Source: Massilia sp. CFBP 13721
GTDB taxonomy: Bacteria > Pseudomonadota > Gammaproteobacteria > Burkholderiales > Burkholderiaceae_D
Direction: 5' to 3'
Length of the DNA: 64,000 nt
NCBI RefSeq assembly: GCF_014842025.1
Contig: NZ_JACYUY010000005.1
Span: forward strand, 225,116-289,115
Shown: piece by piece, positions 8,726 to 16,234 of the stretch
Numbering within the stretch: position 1 is the stretch's first letter
Layout: each line of letters starts with the position of its first letter
Notes under the pieces: model-generated
Told to the model about the DNA's origin: nothing
Seen by the model: the letters and a program-made list of their open reading frames with translations, nothing else
The model's database searches: none
Translations under genes and position numbers: made by a program

Positions 8726-9349
8726 TCAGAGACCGAAGGCGGCCGGATCGCCCCTGCCCTCGCGCACGAGGACGGGTTCGGAACCGGTGAGGTCGATGAT
8801 GGTGGTGGCTTCCAGGGTGCCGGCGCCGCCGTCGATGACGAGCTCGATCTGTTTTTCGAGGCGCTCGCGCACTTCGTCCGGATCGGACAGCATGTGTTCG
8901 TCGCCCGGCAGCTGCAAGGTAGTGCCGATCAGCGGCTCGCCCAGTTCTTCCAGCAGCGCCAGCGTGATCGCGTTTTCCGGCACGCGCAGGCCGATGGTCT
9001 TGCGCGACGGGTGCGACAGGCGCCGCGGCACCTCTTTCGTCGCTTCCAGGATCACGGTATAGGGCCCCGGCATGGTGGCTTTCAGCAGGCGGTACTGGAC
9101 GTTGTCGACGCGCGCGTACTGCGCGATTTCCGACAGGTCGCGGCACAGCATCGTCAGGTGGTGCTTGTCGTCAATGCCGCGCACGCGGCGCAGTTTTTCC
9201 ACCGCCGCCTTGTCGTCCAGCTGGCATACCAGCGCGTAGGCCGAGTCGGTCGGCAGCGCGACCACGCCGCCGGCGCGGATGATCTGCGCCGCCTGCGCGA
9301 TCAGGCGCTTTTGCGGATTTTCAGCATGAATATGGAAAAACTGGCCCAT
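8726..9349 (-). CDS. yciO: YciO, Sua5/YrdC-family RNA-binding protein
   Basis: 207 residues, colinear with E. coli YciO: it opens with GQFFxIHxxNPQxRLI and continues with GGVVALPTDSAYAL, CRDLSE, PGPYTVILEATKEVPRRL, KTIGLRVP and GDP near the end. Sua5/YrdC/YciO proteins bind ATP and double-stranded RNA, and TsaC makes threonylcarbamoyl-AMP for tRNA t6A. YciO is a paralogue with weaker or uncertain activity. The htpX stop is 27 bp upstream of its start. The PHP phosphatase trpH, its usual neighbour in E. coli, is just beyond htpX. Confidence 0.9.
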   Translation of the reverse strand: MGQFFHIHAENPQKRLIAQAAQIIRAGGVVALPTDSAYALVCQLDDKAAVEKLRRVRGIDDKHHLTMLCRDLSEIAQYARVDNVQYRLLKATMPGPYTVILEATKEVPRRLSHPSRKTIGLRVPENAITLALLEELGEPLIGTTLQLPGDEHMLSDPDEVRERLEKQIELVIDGGAGTLEATTIIDLTGSEPVLVREGRGDPAAFGL

Positions 9350-9376
9350 TCAATGTCCTCTCTCGGTGTCCTCTTA

Positions 9377-10249
9377 TTAACGCAGTGCCTGCAATGCCGC
9401 GATGCGTTCTTCCATCGGCGGGTGCGTCGAAAACAGCGCACCCCAGCCGCCACCGCCGCCGGAAATGCCCGAGGCGCTCATCGACGACGGCAAGGCGCCA
9501 GGCTGGAAGCCGCCCAGGCGCGCCAGCGCGTTCTGCATCGGCACCGTGCTGCCCAGCAGTTTCGCCGAGCCGGCGTCGGCGCGGAATTCGCGTTTGCGCG
9601 AGAACCAGGCGACGATGATCGATGCTAGCAGACCGAACAGGATTTCGCACACGAACACGGCTGCCATGTAACCGATGCCGCGGCCGCCCTCGTTGCGCAG
9701 CAGGACCTTGTCGACGAAATAGCCGACCACGCGCGCGAAGAACACGACGAAAGTATTCACCACGCCCTGGATCAGGGTCAGCGTGATCATGTCGCCGTTG
9801 GCGATGTGCGCCACTTCGTGGCCGAGCACGGCTTCGACTTCGTCGCGGTTCATGCCTTGCAGCAGGCCGGTGGAAACGGCGACCAGCGCCGAATTCTTGA
9901 AGGCGCCGGTGGCGAAGGCGTTCGGCTCGCCATCGTAGACGGCCACTTCCGGCATGCCGATGCCGGCGCGCTCGGACAGCTGGCGCACCGTGTTCACCAG
10001 CCACAGCTCGGTGGAATTTTGCGGCTGCTCGATGACGCGCGCACCGGTCGACCACTTGGCCATCGGTTTGCTCATCAAGAGCGAAATGATGGAACCGGTA
10101 AAGCCCACCACCAGCGAAAACACGGCCAGCGCGCCGACATTGATCCCCTGCGCCGAAACCGCGCGCCCGACCCCGAGCAGGTTCAGGACGACCGTCAGCA
10201 CCAGCACAACCGCGAGGTTGGTGGCGAGGAATAACACGATGCGCTTCAT
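9377..10249 (-). CDS. htpX: Heat-shock membrane protease HtpX
   Basis: 290 residues. HtpX is a zinc protease of the inner membrane that degrades misfolded membrane proteins. There are two N-terminal membrane helices (residues 4-25, 36-58), the zinc motif HEVAH (H144, E145, H148), two further hydrophobic segments (~160-215) and the third ligand in [14 protein letters not shown]. The C-terminus [13 protein letters not shown] is typical. A sigma-32-like promoter lies 40 bp upstream. Confidence 0.96.
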   Translation of the reverse strand: MKRIVLFLATNLAVVLVLTVVLNLLGVGRAVSAQGINVGALAVFSLVVGFTGSIISLLMSKPMAKWSTGARVIEQPQNSTELWLVNTVRQLSERAGIGMPEVAVYDGEPNAFATGAFKNSALVAVSTGLLQGMNRDEVEAVLGHEVAHIANGDMITLTLIQGVVNTFVVFFARVVGYFVDKVLLRNEGGRGIGYMAAVFVCEILFGLLASIIVAWFSRKREFRADAGSAKLLGSTVPMQNALARLGGFQPGALPSSMSASGISGGGGGWGALFSTHPPMEERIAALQALR

Positions 10250-10288
10250 GGGGATGCCTCCGGGGCGATTGACATTAACAGGATGCCA

Positions 10289-10317
10289 AGATAGGGGTGC
10301 CCGAGGGGAAATGCAAG
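10289..10317 (-). promoter_or_regulatory. Sigma-32-type heat-shock promoter of htpX
   Basis: On the minus strand, CTTGCA (10312-10317) and CCCCTATCT (10289-10297) are separated by 14 bp. The sigma-32 consensus is CTTGAA-N13-15-CCCCATNT, so this differs by one base in the -35 and by one inserted or changed base in the -10. The start would be about 30 bp before the htpX ATG. This agrees with the heat-shock control of htpX in E. coli. Confidence 0.65.
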
Positions 10318-10368
10318 GGTGGGAGGCTTATGCTGGGCTTAAAGCGCCCGCAATCGGATCACGGTTTT

Positions 10369-10485
10369 GTAGGGTGGGCGCCCCGTGCCCACGCGTCAAC
10401 CATGCGTCGTGTTGGCTCGTCATTTTGAGAACAAGGCCAACACCATGCGAACGTCACGCGTGGGCACGGGGCGCCCACCCCACGC
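10369..10485. repeat. Double-hairpin intergenic repeat, copy 3
   Basis: The left half GTAGGGTGGGCGCCCCGTGCCCACGCG (10369-10395) faces the right half CGCGTGGGCACGGGGCGCCCACCCC (10457-10481). It lies between htpX and the PHP phosphatase. The stem reads GGGCGCCCC/GGGGCGCCC. Confidence 0.9.
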
Positions 10486-10497
10486 GCAACACAACGA

Positions 10498-11331
10498 TCA
10501 AAACCAGTCGTACCACACCGGCGTTACCCCGGCCGGCAACGGCGGCAGCGCATCGAACTCCACCCGCGCCTCCCCCGGCGCATGGAAATCCGTTCCGCGC
10601 GACGCCAAAAAGCCATAGCGCCGCGCCACCTCGGCATAGGTCGCGTACTGGTCCGGTGTATGGCTGCCGGTCACGACCTCGATTGCATTCCCGCCCAGCT
10701 GGCGGAATTCGTCGAACAGCGCGTCCTCGGCCGTCTGCGAGAATTTGTAGCGCCCCGGATGCGCGATCACGGGAATGCCGCCGGCGCCCTGGATCCAGCC
10801 CATGGCTTCCGGCAGCGAGGCCCAGCGGTGCGGCACGTAGCCCGGCTTGCCTTCGGTAAGGAAGCGGCGGAACACCTCGGTGGTGGTGTCGCACTTGCCG
10901 CATTCGACCAGGTAGCGCGCGAAATGGGTGCGCGAGAGCAGGTCCGGGTTGCCGACGAATTTCAGTGCGCCCTGGTAGGCGTCCGGGATGCCCGCTGCTT
11001 CCAGCTGAGCGGCAATTTCGCGTCCGCGCGCATCGCGTCCGTTGCGGGTCTGGGCCAGGCCGGCCAGCAGCGCCGGATTGTCTTCGTCGATCTGCAGGCC
11101 GACCAGGTGCACGGTCTGGTTGGCCCAGGTGACCGAGATTTCGACGCCGGGCACGAAGCGCATGCCCTGCTCTGTCGCCGCGGCGCGCGCCGGCTTGACG
11201 CCGCCCACTTCGTCGTGGTCGGTCAGGCCCCAGACCTCGACCCCGCCCTTGCGCGCGTAAGCGGCCAGGGCGGCGGGTGCGAGCACGCCGTCGGAGACAT
11301 TGGAATGGCAGTGAAGATCGACTTTCAGCAT
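10498..11331 (-). CDS. rnm: PHP-domain phosphatase, RNase AM / 3',5'-nucleotide bisphosphatase (TrpH/YciV)
   Basis: 277 residues from MLKVDLHCHSNVSDG. PHP motifs: DLHCHSNVSDG (HxH), LTDHDEVGG, PGVEISV, and later VIAHPGRY and SRGTDFHAPG, which together build the three-metal site. E. coli YciV (TrpH, Rnm) removes phosphate from 3',5'-bisphosphates and trims 5' ends of small RNAs; this protein has similar length and motif order. The longer in-frame start at 11451 would add 40 residues of unconserved type. Its nearby link to yciO repeats the E. coli order. Confidence 0.9.
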   Translation of the reverse strand: MLKVDLHCHSNVSDGVLAPAALAAYARKGGVEVWGLTDHDEVGGVKPARAAATEQGMRFVPGVEISVTWANQTVHLVGLQIDEDNPALLAGLAQTRNGRDARGREIAAQLEAAGIPDAYQGALKFVGNPDLLSRTHFARYLVECGKCDTTTEVFRRFLTEGKPGYVPHRWASLPEAMGWIQGAGGIPVIAHPGRYKFSQTAEDALFDEFRQLGGNAIEVVTGSHTPDQYATYAEVARRYGFLASRGTDFHAPGEARVEFDALPPLPAGVTPVWYDWF

Positions 11332-11449
11332 GATGCGCGGGCGGTTTTCTGGACGAGCAAACATTGTACGCCGCATTGCGCGGGCCGGCGCGACGGCGTC
11401 CGCTTGCCGGGGTGGAAATGGTAGAGTGAGCGTTTCATTTCGGGAGCGC

Positions 11450-11845
11450 ATGATGCGGACTTGCCACGGCAGCTGTCATTGCGGCGCGGTGCACTACGAA
11501 GCCGACCTCGCCGCCGGCACCGTCAAATGCAATTGCTCGGTCTGCACGAAGATGCGTTTCTGGGCGGTGCAGGTGCCGTCCAGCGCATTCCGGCTGCTGG
11601 CGGGCGAGAATGCCTTGAGCGAGTATCGCTTCGCTGCCAAGCGCGACGTTCATTGTTTTTGCCGGCATTGCGGGATCAATGTGTTTTCGACCGGGCATTC
11701 GGCGCGGCTGGGGGCGTTCCATGCGGTGACGGTGGCGAGCCTGGATGATGTGCCGGTGGAAGAATTGCTGGCGGCGCCGGTGCGTTACGTCGATGGGCGC
11801 AATGATGCGTGGGAGGTGCCGCCGGTGGAGGTGCGGCATTTGTAG
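11450..11845 (+). CDS. GFA/CENP-V-like zinc protein
   Basis: 131 residues. Paired cysteine motifs CHCGAV (near residue 9), CNCSVCTKM and CFCRHCGINVF are those of the glutathione-dependent formaldehyde-activating (GFA) fold, which binds two zinc ions. GFA itself speeds S-hydroxymethylglutathione formation, but most small family members have no proven activity. Two ATGs stand in tandem (11450, 11453) behind GGGAG. It is divergent from the PHP phosphatase. Confidence 0.88.
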   Translation: MMRTCHGSCHCGAVHYEADLAAGTVKCNCSVCTKMRFWAVQVPSSAFRLLAGENALSEYRFAAKRDVHCFCRHCGINVFSTGHSARLGAFHAVTVASLDDVPVEELLAAPVRYVDGRNDAWEVPPVEVRHL

Positions 11846-11848
11846 GGG

Positions 11849-11898
11849 ATGCAAATATTCTTTGCAGTTTGAGGCTGGGATGCAAATTTCCTTTGCAT
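11849..11898. repeat. Tandem ATGCAAA/TTTGCAT dyads after the GFA gene
   Basis: Two near-identical inverted repeats follow the stop codon: ATGCAAATATTCTTTGCAG (11849-11867) and ATGCAAATTTCCTTTGCAT (11880-11898), centre to centre 31 bp. Each is preceded by GGG or GGGA. They could be weak terminators or duplicated operators; no T-run follows. Confidence 0.6.
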
Positions 11899-11913
11899 CG
11901 TGCTTACGCTAAC

Positions 11914-12007
11914 TGAACGCGTGGACGGGGGACCCGTCCACCCTACATTATGCTCGTCGGGCGACGACCCTATCCCGTAGGATGGGCACTTGCGCCCATG
12001 CGGATTC
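11914..12007. repeat. Double-hairpin intergenic repeat, copy 4
   Basis: The left half ACGCGTGGACGGG-GGAC-CCGTCCACCCTAC (11917-11946) faces a decayed right half CCGTAGGATGGGCACTTGCGCCCATGCGG (11975-12003). The stem is GGACGGG/CCCGTCC, distinct from other copies. Confidence 0.8.
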
Positions 12008-12046
12008 GACTCACCATGAACAGGCAACAGCCCCAGAGTCTCCACA

Positions 12047-12925
12047 TCACCGCGCCAAAAACGCTTCGATCAACCCCGCCAGCACCTCCGGCTGGTCATG
12101 GTGCACCATATGCCCCGCCCCCGGCACGATGTGCGGCTCCACCGACGCCATGTGCGCCAGCCGCCCATCGACTTCCGCCCGCATTCCGTCCTGCGGCCCC
12201 ATCCACTTCCACATTTCTGTCTCGGCGCCCTCGATCCACAGCACCGGCGCGCTAATGCGCTTCCACATGGCGATCATCTCGTCGAGGTGGTACAGCAGCG
12301 GCCCCGGCATCTTGTGCGCCGGATCGCCCAGGATTTCGTACTCGCCGGCATCGTTGGGCGCCGACCAGTGTTCGGCCAGGAAGGCCGCGCGCGCGAACGG
12401 CAGGCGCGGGTTCGTCTTGCGCAACCGCCCTGCCACTTCGTCGAGGCTGGCGTAGCCGCGCATAGTCGGCGGCGTGCGCAGCTCGTCCAGCCACTTGGCC
12501 ATGCGCTTCGGCGCCTGCTCCGGCCTGGCGCCCATCAGGCCGATGCCTTCCAGGTTGATCAGCTTTCGTACCCGCTCCGGCCGCACGCCCGCATACATGC
12601 TGACGATGTTGCCGCCCATGCTGTGGCCGAGCAGGTTCACCGGCGCGTCCGGCGAATAATGCTCGAGCAAGGCGTCGAGGTCGGCCACGTAGTCCGGGAA
12701 CCAGTAGGTGTCGGAATGGCTGCGCTCGGAGAGCCCGAAGCCGCGCCAGTCGTTGGCGATCACGTGCCAGTCTCCGGCAAGGTGATCGACGATGAACTGG
12801 AACGAGGCCGACATGTCCATCCAGCCATGCGACATGAACAATGTCGGGGCGCCTTCGCGGCCCCAGTGGCGCACGTGGGTGCGCAGGCCGCGGATGGTGA
12901 GGAATTCGGAACGGGAAGGTGTCAT
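12047..12925 (-). CDS. Alpha/beta hydrolase
   Basis: 292 residues, cytosolic. Oxyanion region SHGWMDMS, strand NDWRGFGLSE, nucleophile elbow GHSMGG (Ser102), the acid probably in the WIEGAETEMW region, and the catalytic His in VPGAGHMVHHDQP near the C-terminus. The middle cap domain (~130-220) is of the haloalkane dehalogenase/epoxide hydrolase size. The substrate cannot be assigned. It is monocistronic, flanked by repeats on both sides. Confidence 0.87.
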   Translation of the reverse strand: MTPSRSEFLTIRGLRTHVRHWGREGAPTLFMSHGWMDMSASFQFIVDHLAGDWHVIANDWRGFGLSERSHSDTYWFPDYVADLDALLEHYSPDAPVNLLGHSMGGNIVSMYAGVRPERVRKLINLEGIGLMGARPEQAPKRMAKWLDELRTPPTMRGYASLDEVAGRLRKTNPRLPFARAAFLAEHWSAPNDAGEYEILGDPAHKMPGPLLYHLDEMIAMWKRISAPVLWIEGAETEMWKWMGPQDGMRAEVDGRLAHMASVEPHIVPGAGHMVHHDQPEVLAGLIEAFLAR

Positions 12926-13008
12926 GTCGGCCCTAAAAAAGTACGGTCGTTCGGATCAATGTTGATTATACGCATGCCCTTGGATTCTTGCCCACCGTCC
13001 CCATTTAC

Positions 13009-13162
13009 GTACTCACCCAAAAATAAATGTGTTTTTGGCTGCCATAACCGGCGCGCTGCGGCGTTGGCTCGCGCTTGCAGTGCTCGCACTGCGGCGCACT
13101 CGCCGCCTTGCATCGCCTCCGGTTCTGTTTGCCAAAATTCACATTTATTTCTGGTCGAGTAC
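13009..13162. repeat. 154-bp MITE-like inverted-repeat element
   Basis: Terminal inverted repeats of 23 bp, GTACTCACCCAAAAATAAATGTG (left, 13009-13031) and its near complement (right, 13140-13162), differ at three positions. Inside, TTTTTGGC...AACCGG pairs with CCGGTT...GCCAAAA, and the centre holds further dyads (TGCAGTGC/GCACTGC). The whole could fold into one long hairpin. It encodes no protein. It fills the 302-bp gap between the hydrolase and the carbonic anhydrase gene. Confidence 0.75.
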
Positions 13163-13227
13163 TTAGCTGCAATCAGCGGACGCGAGCGCGTAAAATAGCG
13201 TCACTTCAACCTTCCGCGAGCACATCC

Positions 13228-13752
13228 ATGGCGATTTACCAGCTGGGCGAGCATGCCCCCGAGATCGATGCGTCGGCCTTCGTTGCCGATTCGGCCAACC
13301 TGATCGGCAAGGTGACGCTCGAGGCGAATGCCTCGGTGTGGTTCGGGGTCACGATTCGCGGCGACAACGAGCGCATCACCATCGGGGAAAACAGCAACGT
13401 CCAGGAAGGCACGGTGATGCACACCGACATGGGCTACCCGCTCGTGATCGGCAAGGGCGTCACCATCGGCCACCAGGCCATGCTGCACGGCTGCACGGTG
13501 GGCGACGGTTCGCTCATCGGCATCCAGGCGGTGATTCTCAACGGCGCGAAGATCGGCAAGGGTTGCCTGGTCGGCGCCGGCGCCCTGGTGACCGAAGGGA
13601 AAGAGTTCCCGGATAACTCGCTGATATTGGGTTCGCCTGCGAAAGCGGTGCGAACGCTCACGGAAGAAGACCTGCTGCGTCTGCAAGGCAACGCCGCCAG
13701 TTACGTGGCGCGTGGCCAATTGTTCAAGGCGCAGCTCAAGCACATCGGATAG
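13228..13752 (+). CDS. Gamma-class carbonic anhydrase-like protein (YrdA/PaaY family)
   Basis: 174 residues of left-handed beta-helix with hexapeptide repeats (for example [36 protein letters not shown]). Histidines H65, H82 and H87 stand at the three zinc positions typical of gamma-carbonic anhydrases. A C-terminal helix ([22 protein letters not shown]) is usual. The ATG at 13228 has no strong ribosome site; TAAAAT at 13191-13196 could be the -10. It lies 3 bp before hslO and is likely co-transcribed. Confidence 0.92.
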   Translation: MAIYQLGEHAPEIDASAFVADSANLIGKVTLEANASVWFGVTIRGDNERITIGENSNVQEGTVMHTDMGYPLVIGKGVTIGHQAMLHGCTVGDGSLIGIQAVILNGAKIGKGCLVGAGALVTEGKEFPDNSLILGSPAKAVRTLTEEDLLRLQGNAASYVARGQLFKAQLKHIG

Positions 13753-13755
13753 AGA

Positions 13756-14712
13756 ATGACGACAGTAGACACCAAGGACACCCTGCAGAAATTTATCTTC
13801 GACAACGCCGCCGTGCGCGGCGAGCTGGTCGAGATTTCCGACACCTGGCGCGAGATCCAGGCCCGCCACGGTTACCCAAAAGCCGTGCGCTCGATGCTGG
13901 GCGAGATGGTGGCCGCCGCCGCCCTGCTGTCGGCCAACCTGAAATTCAACGGCTCGATCGTGATGCAGATCCACGGCGACGGTCCCGTGCGCCTGCTGGT
14001 GGTCGAGTGCGACGCCGACCTGCGCATCCGCGCCACGGCAAAATTGGCCCCGGACGCGCACATCGTCGACGACGCCGGCCTGACCGACCTGCTCAACGTG
14101 AACCGCCGCGGCCGCTTCGTGATCACGCTCGACCCGCTAGAAAAGATGCCGGGCCAGCAGCCCTACCAGGGCATCGTCCCGCTCGACGGCGACAGCGTGG
14201 CGACCGTCATCGAAAACTACATGCTGCGTTCGGAACAGATGGACACCAAACTGTGGCTGGCGGCCGACGACAAGGTCTCGCGCGGCTTGCTGCTGCAAAA
14301 ACTGCCGCGCCACAGTGGCAAGGATGACCAGACGGTGCAGGCGAGCGAAGAGGAAGACCTGGAAACCTGGCACCGCGCGGTCATGCTCGGCCAGACGCTG
14401 AAGCAGGAAGAACTGCTCACGACCAACATCGAAACGCTCCTGAACCGCCTGTTCTGGGAAGAGACGATCCGCGTCTTCGATCCGCAGCACCCGCAATTCC
14501 ACTGCAGCTGCACCCGCGAAAAGGTCGGCAACATGCTGAAAATGCTGGGCCAGCCGGAAGTCGAATCGGCGCTGGCGGACCTGGGCGAACTGGGCATCAA
14601 CTGCGACTTCTGCGGCAAACACTACGCCTTCGACAAGGTCGATTGCGCGCAGCTGTTCGCCACCGCGACCACGGCCGACGCGCTGGTGCCGGCCCCCGAT
14701 ATCAAACATTGA
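13756..14712 (+). CDS. hslO: Redox-regulated chaperone Hsp33
   Basis: 318 residues. Hsp33 is a holdase activated by oxidation. The C-terminal zinc centre is C250-x-C252 and C283-x-x-C286 (CSC...CDFC); loss of zinc and disulfide formation switch the protein on. The N-terminal domain shows DGPVRLLVVECD, and YQGIVPL is typical. The gene follows the gamma-carbonic anhydrase by 3 bp and precedes a thioesterase by 16 bp. Confidence 0.97.
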   Translation: MTTVDTKDTLQKFIFDNAAVRGELVEISDTWREIQARHGYPKAVRSMLGEMVAAAALLSANLKFNGSIVMQIHGDGPVRLLVVECDADLRIRATAKLAPDAHIVDDAGLTDLLNVNRRGRFVITLDPLEKMPGQQPYQGIVPLDGDSVATVIENYMLRSEQMDTKLWLAADDKVSRGLLLQKLPRHSGKDDQTVQASEEEDLETWHRAVMLGQTLKQEELLTTNIETLLNRLFWEETIRVFDPQHPQFHCSCTREKVGNMLKMLGQPEVESALADLGELGINCDFCGKHYAFDKVDCAQLFATATTADALVPAPDIKH

Positions 14713-14728
14713 TTAGAGATAATTAACG

Positions 14729-15157
14729 ATGCGCGACACGCCCCGCTCCGCCTTCCCCCACTTGTCGACGCTGCCGACGCGCTGGATGGACAACGACAGC
14801 TACGGGCATGTCAACAACGTCAATTACTACAGCTTCTTTGACACCGCGGTCAATCGCTTGCTGATCGACCGCGGCGTGCTCGACATCCACAAGAGCGAGG
14901 TGGTCGGCTTCGTGGTCGACACCGGCTGCTCCTACTTCAGTTCGATTTCCTTTCCCGACACCATCCATGTCGGCGTGCGCGTGGCAAAGCTCGGCACATC
15001 GAGCGTGCGCTATGAACTGGCTTTGTACCGCAACGACGAGCCCCTGCCCGCGGCGGCCGGGCATTTCGTGCACGTGTACGTGGACCGTCCCAGCGGCAAG
15101 TCGGTACCGATTCCGCCTGCGGTGCGCGCAGTCCTCGCGAGTCTGCAGGTCGCTTAG
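14729..15157 (+). CDS. Hotdog-fold acyl-CoA thioesterase (4HBT family)
   Basis: 142 residues. The motif RWMDNDSYGHVNNVNYYSFFDTAVNRLL (residues ~18-45) is the 4-hydroxybenzoyl-CoA thioesterase signature, with Asp as the likely catalytic residue. The rest follows the single hotdog length. It probably hydrolyses short or medium acyl-CoA; the substrate is unknown. Third gene of the carbonic anhydrase-hslO transcript. Its 3' end overlaps the convergent YCII gene by 4 bp. Confidence 0.9.
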   Translation: MRDTPRSAFPHLSTLPTRWMDNDSYGHVNNVNYYSFFDTAVNRLLIDRGVLDIHKSEVVGFVVDTGCSYFSSISFPDTIHVGVRVAKLGTSSVRYELALYRNDEPLPAAAGHFVHVYVDRPSGKSVPIPPAVRAVLASLQVA

Positions 15158-15459
15158 CCTCGCAGGTGCGCGATCTCGACCGAGCCGTTTTCGTCGAACA
15201 CCGGTGATGATTGCGCGAGGCGCACGGCATCGTTGAAATCGCTTGCCGCGACGAGACAATAGCCGGACAAGGCGCTGCTGCTCAGCTTGGGGCCGATCAG
15301 GCGCGTCGGCACCTCGACGCTGCCATGGCTGAGCGCACCGCGGTCGACCAATGCCCCGCCCAGCGCGTTGAACCAGGCATCCCAGCGTGCCGGATCATGT
15401 TGCGGACCTTCGGCTTGCCCGATGGTCGCACCCCGAAAAACGATCAGAAACCTTTCCAT
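15154..15459 (-). CDS. YCII-related (DGPF-type) small protein
   Basis: 101 residues from MERFLIVFRG, with GGAG well placed before the ATG. The ferredoxin-like alpha/beta pattern (FLIVFRG ... WDAWFNALGGALVDRGAL ... LSGYCLVAASDFNDAVRLAQSSPVF...GSVEIAHLRG) is that of YCII/DGPF-domain proteins. Biochemical role is unknown for most of them; some accompany ECF sigma factors, but none is here. It overlaps the thioesterase gene tail to tail. Confidence 0.85.
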   Translation of the reverse strand: MERFLIVFRGATIGQAEGPQHDPARWDAWFNALGGALVDRGALSHGSVEVPTRLIGPKLSSSALSGYCLVAASDFNDAVRLAQSSPVFDENGSVEIAHLRG

Positions 15460-15615
15460 GCCGTCTCCTCCGCGGTTGTTGCGCACGTGGCCATGCGCCA
15501 GTGGCTCGACGGTAGCACAAGCCTGCCGGCAGCGACGCACGACATTGCCGTGTCCCGCAATTGAAACGGGGCATCGTGCCGCACGATTTTCCAGCCGGTG
15601 CTAAGCTGTTGCATT

Positions 15616-15650
15616 GTTAGCAGTGTTGTAAATTTCACCAACACTAACAC
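15616..15650. promoter_or_regulatory. Dyad upstream of dps
   Basis: GTTAGCAGTGTTG (15616-15628) and CAACACTAAC (15639-15648) form an imperfect inverted repeat, 20 bp before the dps ATG. It may be an operator for a redox or iron regulator. No family can be named from the sequence alone. Confidence 0.4.
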
Positions 15651-15670
15651 TTACTTATGGGAGAACTGCA

Positions 15671-16177
15671 ATGCACATGGATACCGGAATCAACACTGAA
15701 GACCGCGCAAAAATCGTCGAATCGCTCTCGACTGTCCTGGCGGATGCTTTCATGTTGTACCTGAAGACGCACAATTTCCACTGGAACGTGACGGGCCCGA
15801 TGTTTTCGACCTTGCACGTGATGTTTGAAGAACAATACACCGAGCAGTGGAATGCGCTGGACGAGATCGCCGAGCGCATCCGCGCGCTGGGTCATTTCGC
15901 ACCGGCCACCTCCAAGCGTTATGTCGATCTGTCGAGCATCACCGAAGAACCGGAAGTGCTGTCGTCCAAGGACATGATCCGCCAACTGGTCGACGGCAAC
16001 GAAGTCCTGGTGCGCACGATGCGCGCTGCTGTCAAGGTCGCCGACGAGCTCGACGACTTCCCGACCGCCGACATGCTGACCACCCGCATGGAAGTGCACG
16101 AGAAGAACGCGTGGATGCTGCGCTCCTTCCTCGAGCAGGGCGCCGGCGCGCAGCAGGGCGAAGCGTCGTCGAACTAA
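15671..16177 (+). CDS. dps: Dps-family ferritin-like DNA-protection protein
   Basis: 168 residues. Dps oxidises Fe(II) with hydrogen peroxide and stores it in a 12-subunit shell. The ferroxidase residues fall in the classic spacing: H37 (HNFHWNV), H49, D64 and E68 (ALDEIAERI). The start MHMDTG follows GGGAGA. The C-terminus lacks a long Lys-rich DNA-binding tail. It stands alone with a dyad upstream and a hairpin downstream. Confidence 0.95.
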   Translation: MHMDTGINTEDRAKIVESLSTVLADAFMLYLKTHNFHWNVTGPMFSTLHVMFEEQYTEQWNALDEIAERIRALGHFAPATSKRYVDLSSITEEPEVLSSKDMIRQLVDGNEVLVRTMRAAVKVADELDDFPTADMLTTRMEVHEKNAWMLRSFLEQGAGAQQGEASSN

Positions 16178-16191
16178 GGCAGTACCGCCGC

Positions 16192-16224
16192 GGCGCGCCC
16201 CGACAGGGAGCGCGCCCGGCTTTT
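16192..16224 (+). terminator. Probable terminator after dps
   Basis: GGCGCGC (16192-16198) pairs with GCGCGCC (16210-16216), followed by CGGCTTTTATT. The U-tract is short, so termination may be partial. It is also near the 3' end of the convergent M48 gene. Confidence 0.5.
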
Positions 16225-16234
16225 ATTCCCAGTT

